DNA of 64,000 bases from Corticium candelabrum (lineage: Eukaryota > Porifera > Homoscleromorpha > Homosclerophorida > Plakinidae), in NCBI RefSeq assembly GCF_963422355.1, contig NC_085106.1, positions 2,978,068-3,042,067 on the forward strand. Reading direction: 5' to 3'. The translations under genes and the position numbers were made by a program. Of this stretch, positions 21,418 to 35,235 are shown one piece after another. The number at the start of each line of letters is the position of its first letter. Position 1 is the first letter of the stretch. A model generated the notes under the pieces. That model was not told the origin of the DNA. It saw only the letters and a program-made list of their open reading frames with translations, and did not search any database.

Positions 21418-24400
21418 ATGGAACTCCACAAGCATCTCGCCTTGTTTCTTTTCGTCTTGAGTCTCGATTTATCATCATCAGTCTCCCGGAATGATTTCTC
21501 GCTGACGAGATCGGGTTACGCCATTAGAACGCAGCAGGTCGGTCGACGACGACGAGGAGAGGCTGATCGACAGGGCACGGTCGTTACAGACACGCAGAGT
21601 AACTGTTGTGATGGGAGAGTGACCGTGTTGAATGGCTATCCGTCGTCGGATCGGGCGCATGTCGAGTTTAGGAGACACTCGTTTACAATCAAGTATGGAG
21701 AATTTGCTACCGCGACGTTTCGTCTCTCGGAAAGAGAGAGTTTCGTTGTGCGTGTCGGAAATTGTAAGTTTAGAGTTTGTATTGTAAGAGCTCGACGGCT
21801 TCGTTTCATATGATATGTTTGTATTTCACTCTGTTTCGACCCCTTGTGGTGGGTTGCTTTCCCTTGTTGCGCATGTCGTGCAAGTTGGATGTTCCCACTG
21901 TCACCAGCCGCGGACACTTTGACGCAGCAAGCGGTATAGACTGATAGACCACATTCGAATGAAATTATCACACGGTTGAGTCTTTGTACGCAGCGAGGGT
22001 TTAAATTGCGGAGCGACTTCTTGGCCGGTTGCCTTGTTTGTTGGTTTGGTGGCAGTCGTGACGCCAACATGCACGCTGTGAGATGATTTTGTTTAGGTAA
22101 TTGTGATGAGCCAAGTCTCGTTGTCTTTCTGAATTGACTGTTTATCTTTCTTTCTTGGAATTTTGCTCTATGCATTGTGGTATCTACACTAAGGTGTCAC
22201 CACAATAGTTACAGTAGTACCAAACACACCCCTAGTTGTCTCTAACACTCAACTAGGCAGTCGCCTGATGACTGCCTGTTTGTATTCTGTAGTGTCAGGT
22301 CACAGTGATGTTGGTTATCCTCTACCATCTTATTGCCACCTTTATGTGGTTGTGTCTAGTCTGGCAGACAGGCGGATCAATATCGAGCATACTGTTTGGA
22401 ATGAGAGAGAGAAGGTTGAGGATGGTAGATTTTCGTTGGTGACGCATAATGGTTTGAGCGTTATTGGATTTCATGTTATTGCTTTCGAACCGTTGAAAGT
22501 TGGTACGAATCGGCACAGTTTGCATTTGGTTGCAAATTTTACTACGACTGATGTTCCACACGAGGCTGTCTTGGATTCTGGGACGTATGAAGTGAAGGTA
22601 TGTGGATGAAAGATGATTGATATGGATAAGAACAAGTAGTGTGACTGTCAAAGTTGTTGTGAAGGCATAACAACTTGATGTTACTTTGGTTTAGATGTGT
22701 GCGGCTTGGAACAGACAGACAAACAGACAGACAAATGTTAACACTGCAACAAAGTTTAATTAATGTTATATCCTGAGCAATATATGATATTACATTGATA
22801 TGTAAGATCACTTTAATTTAGTGTGAGTGTGTGACATCGTTTGGAAATGATTAATTGAGACACAGACAGATACACAGTTGTATTTACCTGGGATTAGTTT
22901 TATTGGAAATGGCTACCTGGCAGTGGTACAGATGACGTTAGAGAAGATAAAATAGGGTGACCTGCTTAGCAGACATAGGAGACATAGGAGGTTGTGTACA
23001 GAAATGAACTATATGTTTGTTGGTGTGCAATCTTGAGTGTTAACCAACTTTGTTATTTTTTAAACAGACATACCCAGACAGATAGAAAGACAAATATGTT
23101 TTTTATTGATACTTTAGGTGCCTCATCTGTAATGACAACAATTACTGCTTAGTAACTGCTAACTAGGAAATGAAAGCAGGGGTGCCATGCCTCTGTGGAC
23201 AATCAACTGGGCATTCAATGCTCAGTAGAAGAAAAACACATTGGGCAGTTAAAATACTGTATACTTCTATTGTGCATGTGCATCATGAACTCATGCACTA
23301 ACTCAAGAATGAAGCTTTATCTTGTAAATCCATAAGTGAAAACATCACTTGTAAATTCAAGAAAACGTCTTTCCTTGTCTGAAGAAGCCAGTGCTAACGT
23401 CTACTGCACCAAATAGACAAAACAGTAATGCATGTGCACTGAAAAATCACTTACAACTCATTGAACTTGTCAGAGCTTGATTTTAGAAAAATATTAACTT
23501 TACATTCCAGACAGACAGGCAGGCAGATTGGCAATCATTCAAATTGCATGCTTGTTGTGTTTTACTGTTTTGATAGTTTGGACTTCTAGAGCACACCAGT
23601 TACTGCATAATTTGTTTAGGTTGTCAATTGATAGAAGATGGTCATAGCCATAAATTATTAATGTTGACATAATGGTTTGGCAGTGTTTGTTTGTCTGTTG
23701 CACTTCAAAGGTAGAATGCAGGAATAATTGCAAAAAAGTTTGTAGCATTTTACTGCTTTTTCACGATGACGTAACTGTCAGTCTTATTTTGCTTAATTGT
23801 TAAAAACAATAGTTTACTAGTAGTATTAGTAAGTCACTTGTAGTCCTTAAAACATGCTTTTAACCAGACCAAGCAGTTGTAATGATTAAAAGATATGGTG
23901 CTGATTATCCACATCCAAATGGTAGACAGACAAACAAACAGGCAGACAGATAGACAGAGTCATTATGGATGAAGTTGAGTTTTCCATCTGTTTGTCTAGA
24001 TTTGTCATGTTATACTTGTGCTCTTCCTTGGCACCACATTTATTGTAGTAGTATCTATTATCTTAGTATTGACTACTGTACCTAGAGATGCCATGCAATG
24101 TTTTAGCTACCAGTTGATTGTTGTATTTGCATGTTATTAGAACATGGATGATGACTGACCTTTACTAAGCTGACATGACAACAATCTATTTCAAAACAAA
24201 TGAGCACATAGTGAAAGCTTGGTATTGTTGGGCACACCATCAGTAGACAGCTTATACATATTATGGACTCCTGTTACCATATACACTCTATACTAATATA
24301 TACATTACTACAAAAACATTACTAGATCTGTCCAGGTGTGTTTGCTCAGACATATGAAAAAGGAATTGTTCTCACGCTGTTGATGAATAAGCCATGCATT

Positions 24401-25119
24401 GTCTCACATTTGTACTGTTACTCTACAATGACGTTTGTCTACTGTAGTTTTGTCTACTGTAGGTGGTTCGGTCTTTCTCAGTCATGAACATTGATGATTT
24501 TAAGAATGAAAAATCAATTAGTACTCCTGTGTATATTACTTTTGAATCTGGAAAGAGATATTTTGGAAGTGTTATTGGAAATGTGTCTAATCAAAGTTGG
24601 TATCCAGTGGAGTTCAAGATGTATCCAAAGCCAATAAAACCATCCCATCCAAAGCCCACTCCCCCCACTAAAGTGCTACTACTAAATGCTTATCCACTGT
24701 CAGTGGAAACAGTATCTTTGGAGCTAGAGCAGTATGCTTTTCAACCTGTGAAATATCTTAACGGAACGAGAGGGACACTCTACTTGAAGAAGGGCGACAT
24801 GTATCAGATAGGAGTGGGCGATAATGGTATGTGTGAGACATGTGTTGTTTTGTTGGGTCGAAAGTAGCTGAGTATTTGTCTTACTCTACAGAGCCGAAAC
24901 TTATATACTATGTGGATCAAGTAGTTCCTTATGTGAATGGTACTTGTGTGATTATTGTGGACAGTGGATATGATGGACAGGTGGAGCATTTGATGCACTG
25001 TGTGAACAGCTATGAGAAATACAAAGAAGGGTTGTCATGGATATTTACTTATAATACTTTGAGAAAATGCAGTTCACAAATTGGTAATTATCTGTTTGTT
25101 TGTTTTTGTTTTTGTTTAC

Positions 25120-25160
<41 letters not shown>

Positions 25161-27489
25161 GTTGATGTCTGTCTCTGCTTGTCTTCATAACTATTGTATG
25201 TGTCACAGTGATCTTAGACTAATAAATACAAAGATATAGGCAACAAAGTTTACATAATTGAATCTTGGAGTTTGTATTGTTAAAATTGCTGGTGTGGTGC
25301 TATAGCTCAGTTGGTTAGAGAGTCATCTTATGGAGTGAGTACCGGAACCCTTCAGGGTTGCAAGTTCAAGTCACAGTGATGGCGAGCTATGGCATAATTT
25401 CCTTAGGCAAGAAACTCACACACAATTGCCTCACCTGGTTTTTGACTGGGGTGGTAAAGGCTCCCAACTGTGACAAAGTCCATCAGTCACTGGAGTCTGG
25501 ATGTGACTTCAGGTGCCCACACCATAGTTGGCAACGTAGTCTGGGCTCTTGTGAGTACCTGGCCAGGCTCCAGGAGATCATTTAGCACAGCCTGTAGCTC
25601 TCGTGTAGTGCACAGGAACCCAGCCATCTGGCTGGGGGCATGATCGTCTAACGGCAGCTTCTTATCCATTTGCCATGAAGAACTACTTCACTAGAGTTGT
25701 AATGAAATATTGTTCTGCAAGTTTCTCAAAAGAGCTGTCATTAGGTGTCACCTCACTCAACTTACTAGTGATTTGGATAACCCTTATGATTGCTGAGAAT
25801 TACCAAACGTCTTCTCAAAGTGACTCAAACTTAGCTGGATTATTTCTTGTTTCATCCTTTTGGTACACACGCACATTTAAAATAGTTATTACCAGCTTTT
25901 GACTTGTTTTTCATTTCTTAGTAGACAAGAATTTGTATAAATTTGATAGTAGCATCTTTCCGGGATCGTTCTGATCATGTGCGATATACTTTCTTGTGGT
26001 GCTGTAATCCCATCCACATCAATTACTGAGAAATAAGGATCATGTGCTAGGGCTGCATCTGCTCTTTGATTTTGGGAGTCTTCTTGTTGATAACAGATCG
26101 TAGAGTGTTAACAAAGTCACTGCCACAGCTTGAGCTCATAACAGTACCATTGAAATGTGTTATTTTGTTATTGCATCTCATTTACTGTAGTTCAAACACT
26201 GGAACACAATGGCATTGTCAAGGCACTTCACATGATGCAGTTTTTGGCACTAATTTTGGTTGTTGTCGAGAATATAGGACAGCTAGTTTTAGCTGGCCAT
26301 GTTTTCATAATCATTTAATACTAACAATATGAGGCTATGTATAGTCTAAGCTCGAATTTATGTCATTTATTTGTATGGCGCCAATATCATATTTATGCTA
26401 CATTATGGCATTAAAGATTAAAGTAAGTATATGCTAGATGTTAGGTAGTGCTCTTTGGGAATGCATTCCATATAGTTTTACTGCTGCTTTGTGATTAACT
26501 TAATTAATAATTGATTCAATGATGTATTGTTATTTGTGTGAGCTGTCAATTGGCCAGATGGCCAGGTTTGTGCTAAAACTGGTTCACAGTGTGTACTGGA
26601 AATGTGTTTGATTGTGCCAGAGCTGTTCAGCACTGTACAGAATGGACGTCCGTGATGGAAAAGAAATGCTTTTGTGTCTGTTGTGGTGCAACAAAGTTAT
26701 GAAAAGGAAACGCCTCTGCTTTCATTGTTTACGGTCACCTATGTTGGCCTTGTGGGGATTGCACCATTTTGTACGTGACCCGATTGCTGTCTGGCAGATA
26801 TTGTGAACTAGGCTTTAGCCTTACCTGCTGACAGTGCACATGCTTGAGGCATTTTATTGGTACATACATACCGAATCATTTTCAAATCTTGTATGTATAA
26901 ATTATTACAGTATTGCATGTGTAAATGTAGGTAGTTGAAATGGGTGTTTCATGCATCAGAAAGTATGAAAAGTTTCTTGTTGATCAGAATAGCCAAAAAC
27001 TAAGAGAATTTGCAGCAGTGTGCCAGCGTGTGCATTCTTTGCAACACATTGCATCTCCACGAGTCTGGCCTGCCAGACCATTTGCTTCACCAGATTAATT
27101 GTGCTGGTTTTGATCCAAAAAGTCAAGAGCAAGAGGATTTATTGAGTTGCCAACTGTGCAGTACACTGTACATCAAGCCTTTATTTTTACAGTAGCACTT
27201 CTGATGTTATTACACTCAGCATGAAAGTTATCCCACTTGTGTAATCAAAGATGTGATGATTTAGATGGTGCAAGTGGAGTCACCAATTGTTTTCATGTAT
27301 ATCTAGCTAGGAATTGTCTATTTACAGTGAGCATGCAGTTTACTTTGGTCAAAAAAACGTATACTTAGCTGTGGTTACAACAAGTTTACTAAATATTGAG
27401 ATCAGTTCTAAGGGCTACTGTGTTTCCCTTCATGATGTGTTTGGTCAGGTTGTTGTAGGCTCATTGGTAAACAAGTAGGATATATAAGC

Positions 27490-27568
<79 letters not shown>

Positions 27569-28287
27569 CTGTGAGCGTGAGCGAGTGAGTGTTTAAATTC
27601 ACTTGATGTGTACTGACTTCTTGTGCACCTGTGTAGATGTTATCATGTTGGGGGCGGCATCAGATTTGGTATGTGAGAGCTGTTGCAATCGATTCTTTGC
27701 AGTAGCTCATGATTTGGAGTATGGTTTTGTAATGGAGGGTCATGTTGATCCCGGTGATTACAAACTAAAGGTACAATACTGGACAGGCATGATTATTTCA
27801 TCTGTCACTCAAATGTATACGTTTGCTCTAGGCCTTTGAAGCAGGTTCAGTACATTCAGTCATGCTATTCCAAAATTTGAACTCAATTGTGGAAGAATCA
27901 GTGATCCGTCTGTTGCCCGAGATGTATGTCACTGTGGCAGCTGGTATTTGTGGGAACGACACCTTTCCACCAACTTTCTTCAGTTTCCCAACGATGCTAG
28001 GCCATGCACCAACAGGCAAGCAAGTAAGGTTTAGCAGTATTACCAAGTGTACCAAGCATGAAATAATGGACGAAACAACAGTAATGCCTGACAATGGAGG
28101 CAGTGTGTCTACTGATCGGTCTAAAGAATTATCTGAAAACAAGTCTAAAAATCCCGATAGAGACGAAGTTCAATATGAAAACAAATATCGTGGAAACACA
28201 GCTAGGAGCAGTCCAAGTTTCGCACCTCTCACACTGTTCATAGTTCTGACTTTATCCGGGACCTTGCTATTACTAGAGATGATTTAG
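21418..28287 (+). CDS. Secreted, probably GPI-anchored protein with two DUF4397-like modules (paralogue A)
   Basis: Six exons, 21418-21763, 22293-22597, 24463-24826, 24892-25083, 27637-27770 and 27832-28287, total 1797 bp (598 residues). A signal peptide (HLALFLFVLSLDLSSS) opens the protein and a hydrophobic tail (LTLFIVLTLSGTLLLLEMI) after a polar spacer ends it, as in GPI-anchored proteins. Between them lie two similar modules of about 250 residues. Each starts with a strand-rich unit (VTVLNGYPSSDRAHVEF; VLLLNAYPLSVETVSLEL) resembling DUF4397 (VRxxxASPxAPxVDVY pattern). A region with IVDSGYDG and WIFTYNTL follows, then a G-x-Y-x-VK closing strand. Exon phases repeat between modules (1, fused, 0 and 1, 1, 0). 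Function unknown; extracellular adhesion or recognition is only a guess. The downstream neighbour 29337-32296 is its tandem copy. Confidence 0.8.
25121..25159. repeat. (GT)n microsatellite
   Basis: GT array just after exon 4 of paralogue A. Confidence 0.9.
25290..25672 (+). mobile_element. tRNA-derived SINE
   Basis: A tRNA-like head carries an A box TAGCTCAGTTGG (25303-25314) and a B-box-like GGTTGCAAGTTCAAGTC (25356-25372). The spacing suits internal RNA polymerase III promotion. A body follows with AATTTCCTTAGGCAAGAAAC, also present in a minus-strand copy at 63.6 kb, which defines a family. It lies in intron 4 of paralogue A. The head does not fold as a clean tRNA, so it is a SINE and not a tRNA gene. 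The 3' boundary is approximate. Confidence 0.75.
25673..27491. other. Long intron of paralogue A, no feature recognised
   Basis: The rest of intron 4 after the SINE. AT-rich, with no coding stretch, array or transposon that I can recognise. Confidence 0.4.
27492..27567. repeat. (GT)n microsatellite
   Basis: About 76 bp of GT, ending about 70 bp before exon 5 of paralogue A. Confidence 0.95.
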
Positions 28288-29336
28288 CTTTATGCTCCGT
28301 GCTGTATAGAGACGATGAGAGGAGCGGGAGGATGTATTTGAAAGAGTAGAGAGAACAAATGTAATAAATGCATGGATATTGGTTAGTTAATCATCGAGAC
28401 GTGGCTTGTCTTCTGTGAAGGAAACTCTAGAGGACACTATAATAGCATGTTATGGCTCAGCCGCGTCACACACCATCCTGTCGAGAACCCCAATGCACGT
28501 TTGACTAAAAAAAAACGAGTCTGTAAAAAGTCGGTAAGTGACTCGCACCGTCTCACAGACAGGGATGCGGATGCCCGAGTGCGCCCATTTACAGAGAAAA
28601 GCAGTTGCTTCACAAATTAAGCGAGTGTGATACACCCCTCTTGCGTGGCGTTTCGTAACGAAGTGTCTCGTGAAGCAAGTGATGTGCTCTTTGTGTGAGT
28701 TGTTGTTAGGGCCGTCTGTAGCGGTAAAGATGTGTTGTACTTCAAAGCGTTTCCTAGGCGTGGTTGCGGCGGCCGGCACGTGGCGGGCGCGCTGCGCCGG
28801 CCTTGTTCCGGTTTTGCAATGTTGGCCACGTCGGAGGCGTTGACGCACGCACACTGCTTCTGCTTTGATGCGACTAAATGTCCACATCGTCGGACGAACC
28901 GTCGATTCAATCAGATAACCTAAAATGGCTGCCAAACAACGCGGAGCGATTCTCTACGGCTTCGACTCGTTTGCTCGATGGCTAATTGGGTTAGCGACTA
29001 GCCAATAGGGATGCCGCGTCCTTTATCGCGGTTATGGTAATATAGTTACGACTGCAAAGTGCGCCGTTATCCAATTTTGAGGCTTTCAACTCGCCGCGTC
29101 GTCTTTCATCGGCTGCACGTCTGTAGCTATGCAATGCACGGTTTGAGCCTCCACCGTCAGTCGAGCGTTGGTGCAACAACTGTGAGGGTGGCAGTTTATT
29201 TCGCCAAGCTTCGGTGACAAGTTTATCCATCGTTTCTGCTCCTGCCCCGAAATAGAACGCGTAACAACAGGACTCCGACTGCTTCATAGGCATTTATCTG
29301 TCGTTCAGGGTTGGTATATCAAGGAATTGCTAGGGA
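28288..29336. other. Spacer between the tandem paralogues, with GC-rich promoter-like part
   Basis: A likely polyadenylation signal AATAAA is at 28363-28368, 76 bp after the stop of paralogue A. From about 28450 to 29330 the sequence is GC- and CpG-richer than its surroundings and carries chance open frames on both strands. It probably contains the promoter of paralogue B. Confidence 0.45.
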
Positions 29337-32296
29337 ATGATGGTCACAGTCAGTCTGCATGTCCTCGTGTTTCTCTCACTAACTTGCATCGGCGCCTCTC
29401 GTTCAGTCGAGGCCGTGTACCGGCCGATTCGGTCAGGTCGGAAGGACTACATACTTCATGATGTCGGAACTGAGCAGCCGAGCCGTGGGAGGAGAACGAC
29501 GGTCAGCGCAGTTGGGGCGGGAAACGACGAGGTTCAACACGACGGAAAGAGCCTGGGCAACGACCGGGATACAAGTTACTTGCATCTAATGAATGCCTTC
29601 ACGAGCGACATGAATGTTAGCGTCAGGTTGAAGGATGCCGCCTTTGATGGCTTGAGTTATGGGGATATTCGCTCGACCAACCTGAAGAGACCGCTCGAGC
29701 TGACGGAAACGTACTACGTGTCAGTGGGGAATGGTGAGTCAGTGTTACTTCGACCTTCCACGGTTTTCTGTGTATATACCTAGCTATATACCTAATACAG
29801 ACACACCACCAGATGACAAGTGCATGACACTCTAGTTTAGTCTAGAGAAATGACTTCGGTTTGTTCAAACGTTCATGCGTATAGCTCTGTAATCTATAAT
29901 TGCAAGATAAGTTCCTCTCGCAGTCCATCTAATGCAGTTGCTCTCGATCGGGTCATGTTGGCGCTTTCAACTAACAGACCAAACTGGTAATTGACACTCT
30001 GAAGTGCTCATTTCTGACCCGCTTAGTACTGCGTCTCAATTCCAGCTACATGTCACTAACAACATTTAGATCACCAACCGTGGTGCACCTATAGTGGCTA
30101 CAAACAAGATTACACTTCTATGAAATGGAGATAGATTTCGTTTTACAAACGACAAGCAGTCGGAACCTTTGCAGGTATCTCTCCTATTATCTGCTTGGCT
30201 TCCATACACAAGAGAATCGATCAAAACATGTCGGTGTTACGAAATGATCTAAGAGCATTGGCTAACGAACGTGGTTGCCGTACCGTCATACAACCGCCTT
30301 CCTTCCTAATCACGCTATGCAAGAGAAACCGTCTAGTAACCCTGTCTGGATGATGTCCAACACTATGCATATCTCTCTTTTCTATAGATTCCTACACGGC
30401 CAACGTGTCATCGAGTGTGACGAGAATTCCTGCCAAAGCGGATGTCTTTCTCATCACCGACGTGTCCTATGAAGGTCGATTGCGCGATACACTCTCGGTC
30501 TGGGATAGAACGACGCCCATGTCGGACGGCTGCTTCTGGTTGCTTAGCTACAACGCCTTCAGCCATTCTGGACTAGGTAAGCTACATTTGACTATCAGTT
30601 AGACTCGGGGATTCAGTTGTGTTGGTTAATAGAATTTGAGCACTTGTACGCCTCCTATTGTCCTAAACTAACCTTTGGGGCCAAAATGTTGACTAATCCT
30701 ATTGGTGGTGATTGCTGCTTAGACCTTGCGTTGTTTACCATACCAATACGTTGACCTAGCATGAAGCATTGGGAATTACTGTGGTTTTGTTCTGGGGAAT
30801 GGCATACCCCTGGTGATGACTCTGGTTATTCTTATGTCTATGTTTGCTTGTTTCTTCAAGATGTCTTGGTGTTCGATCCCAGTAAAGTCGGAACCGATCA
30901 CTACAGTCTACATCGAATAGGAATGAGTATAGAGTCATTCGACGCTTACTATGTGGAACTCGAAGAATCAACGTATGAAGTAAAGGTACGGGCATGGTGG
31001 GAAATCGGTGTGTATGCTCCTCGATTGTTATCATCGATCCTATGGTGTGCAGGTGGTGGCTCACAACATGGTACAAAATATTGATGATTTTAAAAACACG
31101 CCTTCACTGACTCCTCCACTGTATATCCATCCAAAAGCGGGAGAACGATACTATGCTGCTATTACGGGTATATATCAGCAGACTGGCAAGTTTCAGCCTC
31201 AATACAAGAGTGTGCCTCAGCTGCCCAAGACAGCTCCTCTGCCCTATGAGATGACCAAGATGGTTGTGTTCAATGCATATCCGAGCAATGCGGCTGTAGA
31301 GATCTATTTTCCTGGGAATCATCGTTTCAAGCATTTACCATACGGGCACGTGACCGAGGCACAGTTTAGCTTGAAGAGATACGATATGTACCGAATCAGA
31401 TCGAAAGCGAAAAGTGAGTCGATACGTGTCATGTAATCACTACAATGTCGGTAATTTAGAAACTTGTGTATCAGGTCATTGGTTAGAATATCATGTGGAC
31501 ATTGCAGTCCCATACATTAAGAGTGAATGTCTCCTCGTCACCGATATGGGATCCAGTCGAGCACTGGAAAATATTTTGTTGTGTCGAAGCAGTGATGATC
31601 TACAAATGCCAATCGATAATGGCCGTATCCTCACTTACCATGCACTGAATAACTACTCTCAACCGATCGGTGTGTACACTTGAGCCGATTGTGTTACCTT
31701 GTCTAATACTATTTGCTGTATTTAGATGTTCTTTTGTTTGATCACTCGATGCTAAACAATCCCAGTCAGCATAGTCTGTATAGCATTGCCGACAAGTTAG
31801 TGTTAGGAGATGGTGTTCGAGCCTCGTTGCCGAGTGGCAAATACAAAGTCAAGGTTCGTAGTTCGACTGTCAACTTGGTATAAAGCCAATGTGTCTGATT
31901 GTCAACTTTTTTTACTATTAGGTTGTGCCCAGTGGTACAATTACAGACTCGAACGAGTTTGAAGCCGCTCGATCTCTCATACCCGTTTTCTCATTAGATC
32001 TGGAAAGTGGTGGATACTACTATCTCATCATCAATGGCATCTTTGGCAACAAACAGTTTCCTGCATCACACATCATGCACACAGAGATAAAAAAACCGAC
32101 GACCGACTACTTTTCTTTCTCAACACCACAAGCAACGGATGTGCCTAGTTCAAGACGTTCGAGCCCAGATCTTGTCGATGAGAATAGTACCGAGAGCCAG
32201 CTGAATCTAACTGGAAATTCAAGCAGTAGAGCTGCCACACAATCGTCACTTTTAGGATTACTATTGACCGTTGCAATCGGCTTTCTCCTGTGGTGA
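29337..32296 (+). CDS. Secreted, probably GPI-anchored protein with two DUF4397-like modules (paralogue B)
   Basis: Seven exons, 29337-29733, 30388-30576, 30861-30985, 31053-31413, 31460-31669, 31726-31853 and 31922-32296, total 1785 bp (594 residues). Signal peptide VSLHVLVFLSLTCIGASRS; hydrophobic C-terminus SLLGLLLTVAIGFLLW with no cytoplasmic tail, preceded by a Ser/Thr-rich spacer (GPI-type end). Two modules run parallel to paralogue A. The shared marks are IDDFKN, MVVFNAYPSNAAVEIYF against VLLLNAYPLSVETVSLEL, SLHRIG...YEVK and VPYIKSECLLVTDMG. Exon phases are 1, 1, 0 in module 1 and again 1, 1, 0 in module 2. Paralogue A lacks the intron between exons 2 and 3 of B. Introns here are far shorter than in A (mostly 50-70 bp). 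Function unknown. Confidence 0.82.
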
Positions 32297-33104
32297 TGGA
32301 CAATTGCAACCCGTGATCCACACTATTAGCACATAAGAAAAGGGTTTATATGAATTTGCGTCTGTCTGAGTACGGTAGCAGAGAGATAAATGGGCAGAAC
32401 TATTTTGGAGAGAGTTCAGTGTGTTCAGCTTTCTATCTTTCCACATATCACATGTTGAGCACTGCTGATCATATAGAGACATAAATGAGAATGGTACAGT
32501 ACATAGCTATACTGCAGTAGTGCTTTAGTAAACAGATATTTATTGATCGAGTTACTGCCTGGAATCTATTGTACACAGGCTTTCCGGTTCAGCTTCAACT
32601 GGCTGTACCTGAGTTGTACATTCAAATGAGAGTTTTTCTAGACACAAATTTGTGGTGAATAGAACTCATGGTTCAGCACCAGCTCTTGTCAGCACGCATT
32701 TGAGGTTCAAGAGAGATTTGAGACCCGTGCATGAACAATTCTGGGGTGAGAACTGAATGGATGAACTTAGTTGATTCTTGATTGAGAGTGGGGTCACTAT
32801 GTATGCTGTGTAATATTTAATATTTAATTAGTTAATATAATTATATTACACCAGGAGAGAGCACATAAGACTGAAAGAGTTAATTGTGAATACATTTTAG
32901 ACACAATTGAAAGTGCACTTCCGATATTCTGATATGAACAAACAGAAAGTAAACAGTTTATACACAAATCTAAATTAAAAGAGTGAACAAACCTGCTAGG
33001 CAGCAATATGGACAACCGAACAAGAAAGAGCGGAGAAAAATTCAAGCCCAGCAAACGTCTACACAAGAAGAGCGTCTTGCAGTCTGCATGAAGTCTAATG
33101 AAAA

Positions 33105-33152
33105 GATAACCAGTTATCTCTCCGATAACCAGTCATTCCTCCGATAACCAGT
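33105..33152. repeat. Three direct copies of GATAACCAGT
   Basis: GATAACCAGT occurs three times at about 18-20 bp spacing, two of them as CTCCGATAACCAGT. It may be a binding-site cluster upstream of the possible LRR-like exon, or a decayed tandem repeat. Confidence 0.5.
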
Positions 33153-34663
33153 GTCTCGCTGTAAATTAATGTAACGCGCGTTAGGCACACTAACACTAAC
33201 TACACTCGAAGTTTGCGGATCTCTGATTGCGCAACCGACGTTAAATCTCACTTACTTCTGCGTCTATTGTGCGGCGAATTAATTGCCCTGCTGACCTCTG
33301 CAATCTTGGAGATGAAGGTGCACGATACGTGTCTAAATTTGTCACTTTGTTGTCTAACTACTGTGGTATGCGTCTATCTCCACACTCTTTCTTTGTTCGC
33401 TCCTTTGTCTCTTCTTCATCTGTTTTCTTTTATTCATCTGTTAGTGTATATCCTACTGCGTTTCTAGTGTATTTAATTTGCTAGTAACTGCCATTTGTTC
33501 GTTTATTCTTGCACTCGACTGTCAGATCATGTACTTGCGTGCTTGTCTTTCCATTCCTATTGTTAAGACCTAATTTTTTATTTGTGCGCGGATGGTCACA
33601 GTTTCTAATTTTTTGTGTATTCATCATCGGATGGTTAGACGTTCAGACATTAATTAATATTATTACAACTAGTTACTTACGCCTTTGTCAACATCATAAG
33701 AGAAGGATAACTATATGAGCTGGTTGTCTAACTGTGTGGTGATGGTGGTTAAATGTCTACCGTACGGTCGCTATCTTGTGATATCAAAGAGACATAGAAT
33801 AGGATTCAAAGCAACATGATCATTCTCTCGTGTGTCGTGTAGGCCACATTACTCAGCTTATTGTGAACAGGACACCATCGATTGTGTTCCTGTTGGTTAT
33901 GAGTAAGAGTATATACACCTTGCTAGCTTGCCCTGTGATTGTTCACCACACATCATTTGTCTCTTCATTAATTACTATTTATGGTGCTTTGTGTGCACTA
34001 GTACAGATTTATGTATATGAAAGACTCAGAGAGCTTGACATAGTTATATATAATTATTCCATGCACATAAATTGAATGTGGGTTTGTAGTACTCATTTTC
34101 ATAGGAACAAAGCCTCCCACAGATTTTCTCCTGACAGTGCATAAAATTACAATGCATATTCGCATTTGAGTTGTTTATTGGTGTAGACAGTTGGCACAGT
34201 CTCACTATGCTACTGAATTATGGTTGGTTGTGTTAAGCAATTGCCATGACTAAAAGACTGCGACACCATGACCAGACAGTAGAGATGAGATGACAGGAAC
34301 TGAGCACGTAGACGATTGTGTAGGATTTAAGGATGAAAGTCAAGCATCGGATTTTGAGATATTTCTGTTTGAAGATTATGGTTAATTATGAGAGTTTATT
34401 GGATTAGGATTGTTTCATGCTCGGATACTAATTGTCTGGTGCAGCAGACAATAGTTGGCCAACTTGATCACAATTTATATATGCAGCATCATACAATACT
34501 GTCTGTTCTTGTTTCCTCATTTTCCTATACATATGTATGTGTATGAACTACGGAAGCAACTGTGGTATGCCTTGGAAATTACAAGTGCAGCAATGCTGTT
34601 TTTTGGTTTGAGTATGTTAAGGTTCAGAAGACAGAGTACTGAAAGTGAACAGCCAGTTGATAG

Positions 34664-34819
<156 letters not shown>

Positions 34820-35235
34820 ATACGTGTGCTCTTAGACAGGAGTTTCTGTAATAGGTTTTCTTCAATCAACATAAATGTGTGCTCGACCACTTAAGTTAAA
34901 GGAAACATGCAAAATGAAGCGTCTATCACCGCCAGACACATACCACCTACAATGTATCATAGACAAATTTCAAGTCTAGCTTTGCCAATCAACTCTCACA
35001 AGCAGAATTGATCTCAAAGAGCCAGGTGTTCCACAATGGTATGTATATATGCATCAATATCAGGCGTTGCTCTTATAAATTTCCAATTTGACTTTCCTAT
35101 GGGTGTAAATGCTATTAAAATTAATTTGTATGATTTCTATATACTGCTCGGTGAGTATCATGTAAGCAGTCTCATCTTACGTTTTTGCCACAAACTACCC
35201 AAATGTTCAACACTTTAGCGTAACGTCATTATAAA

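Noticed and set aside
25295-25375. tRNA gene on the basis of A and B boxes
   Set aside because: The segment lacks a convincing acceptor stem and anticodon arm, and continues into a body shared with another copy; it fits a tRNA-derived SINE.
28450-28935. 161-codon minus-strand frame upstream of paralogue B
   Set aside because: It lies in a GC-rich promoter-like stretch, overlaps other frames on both strands and shows no domain, splice continuation or conserved pattern.
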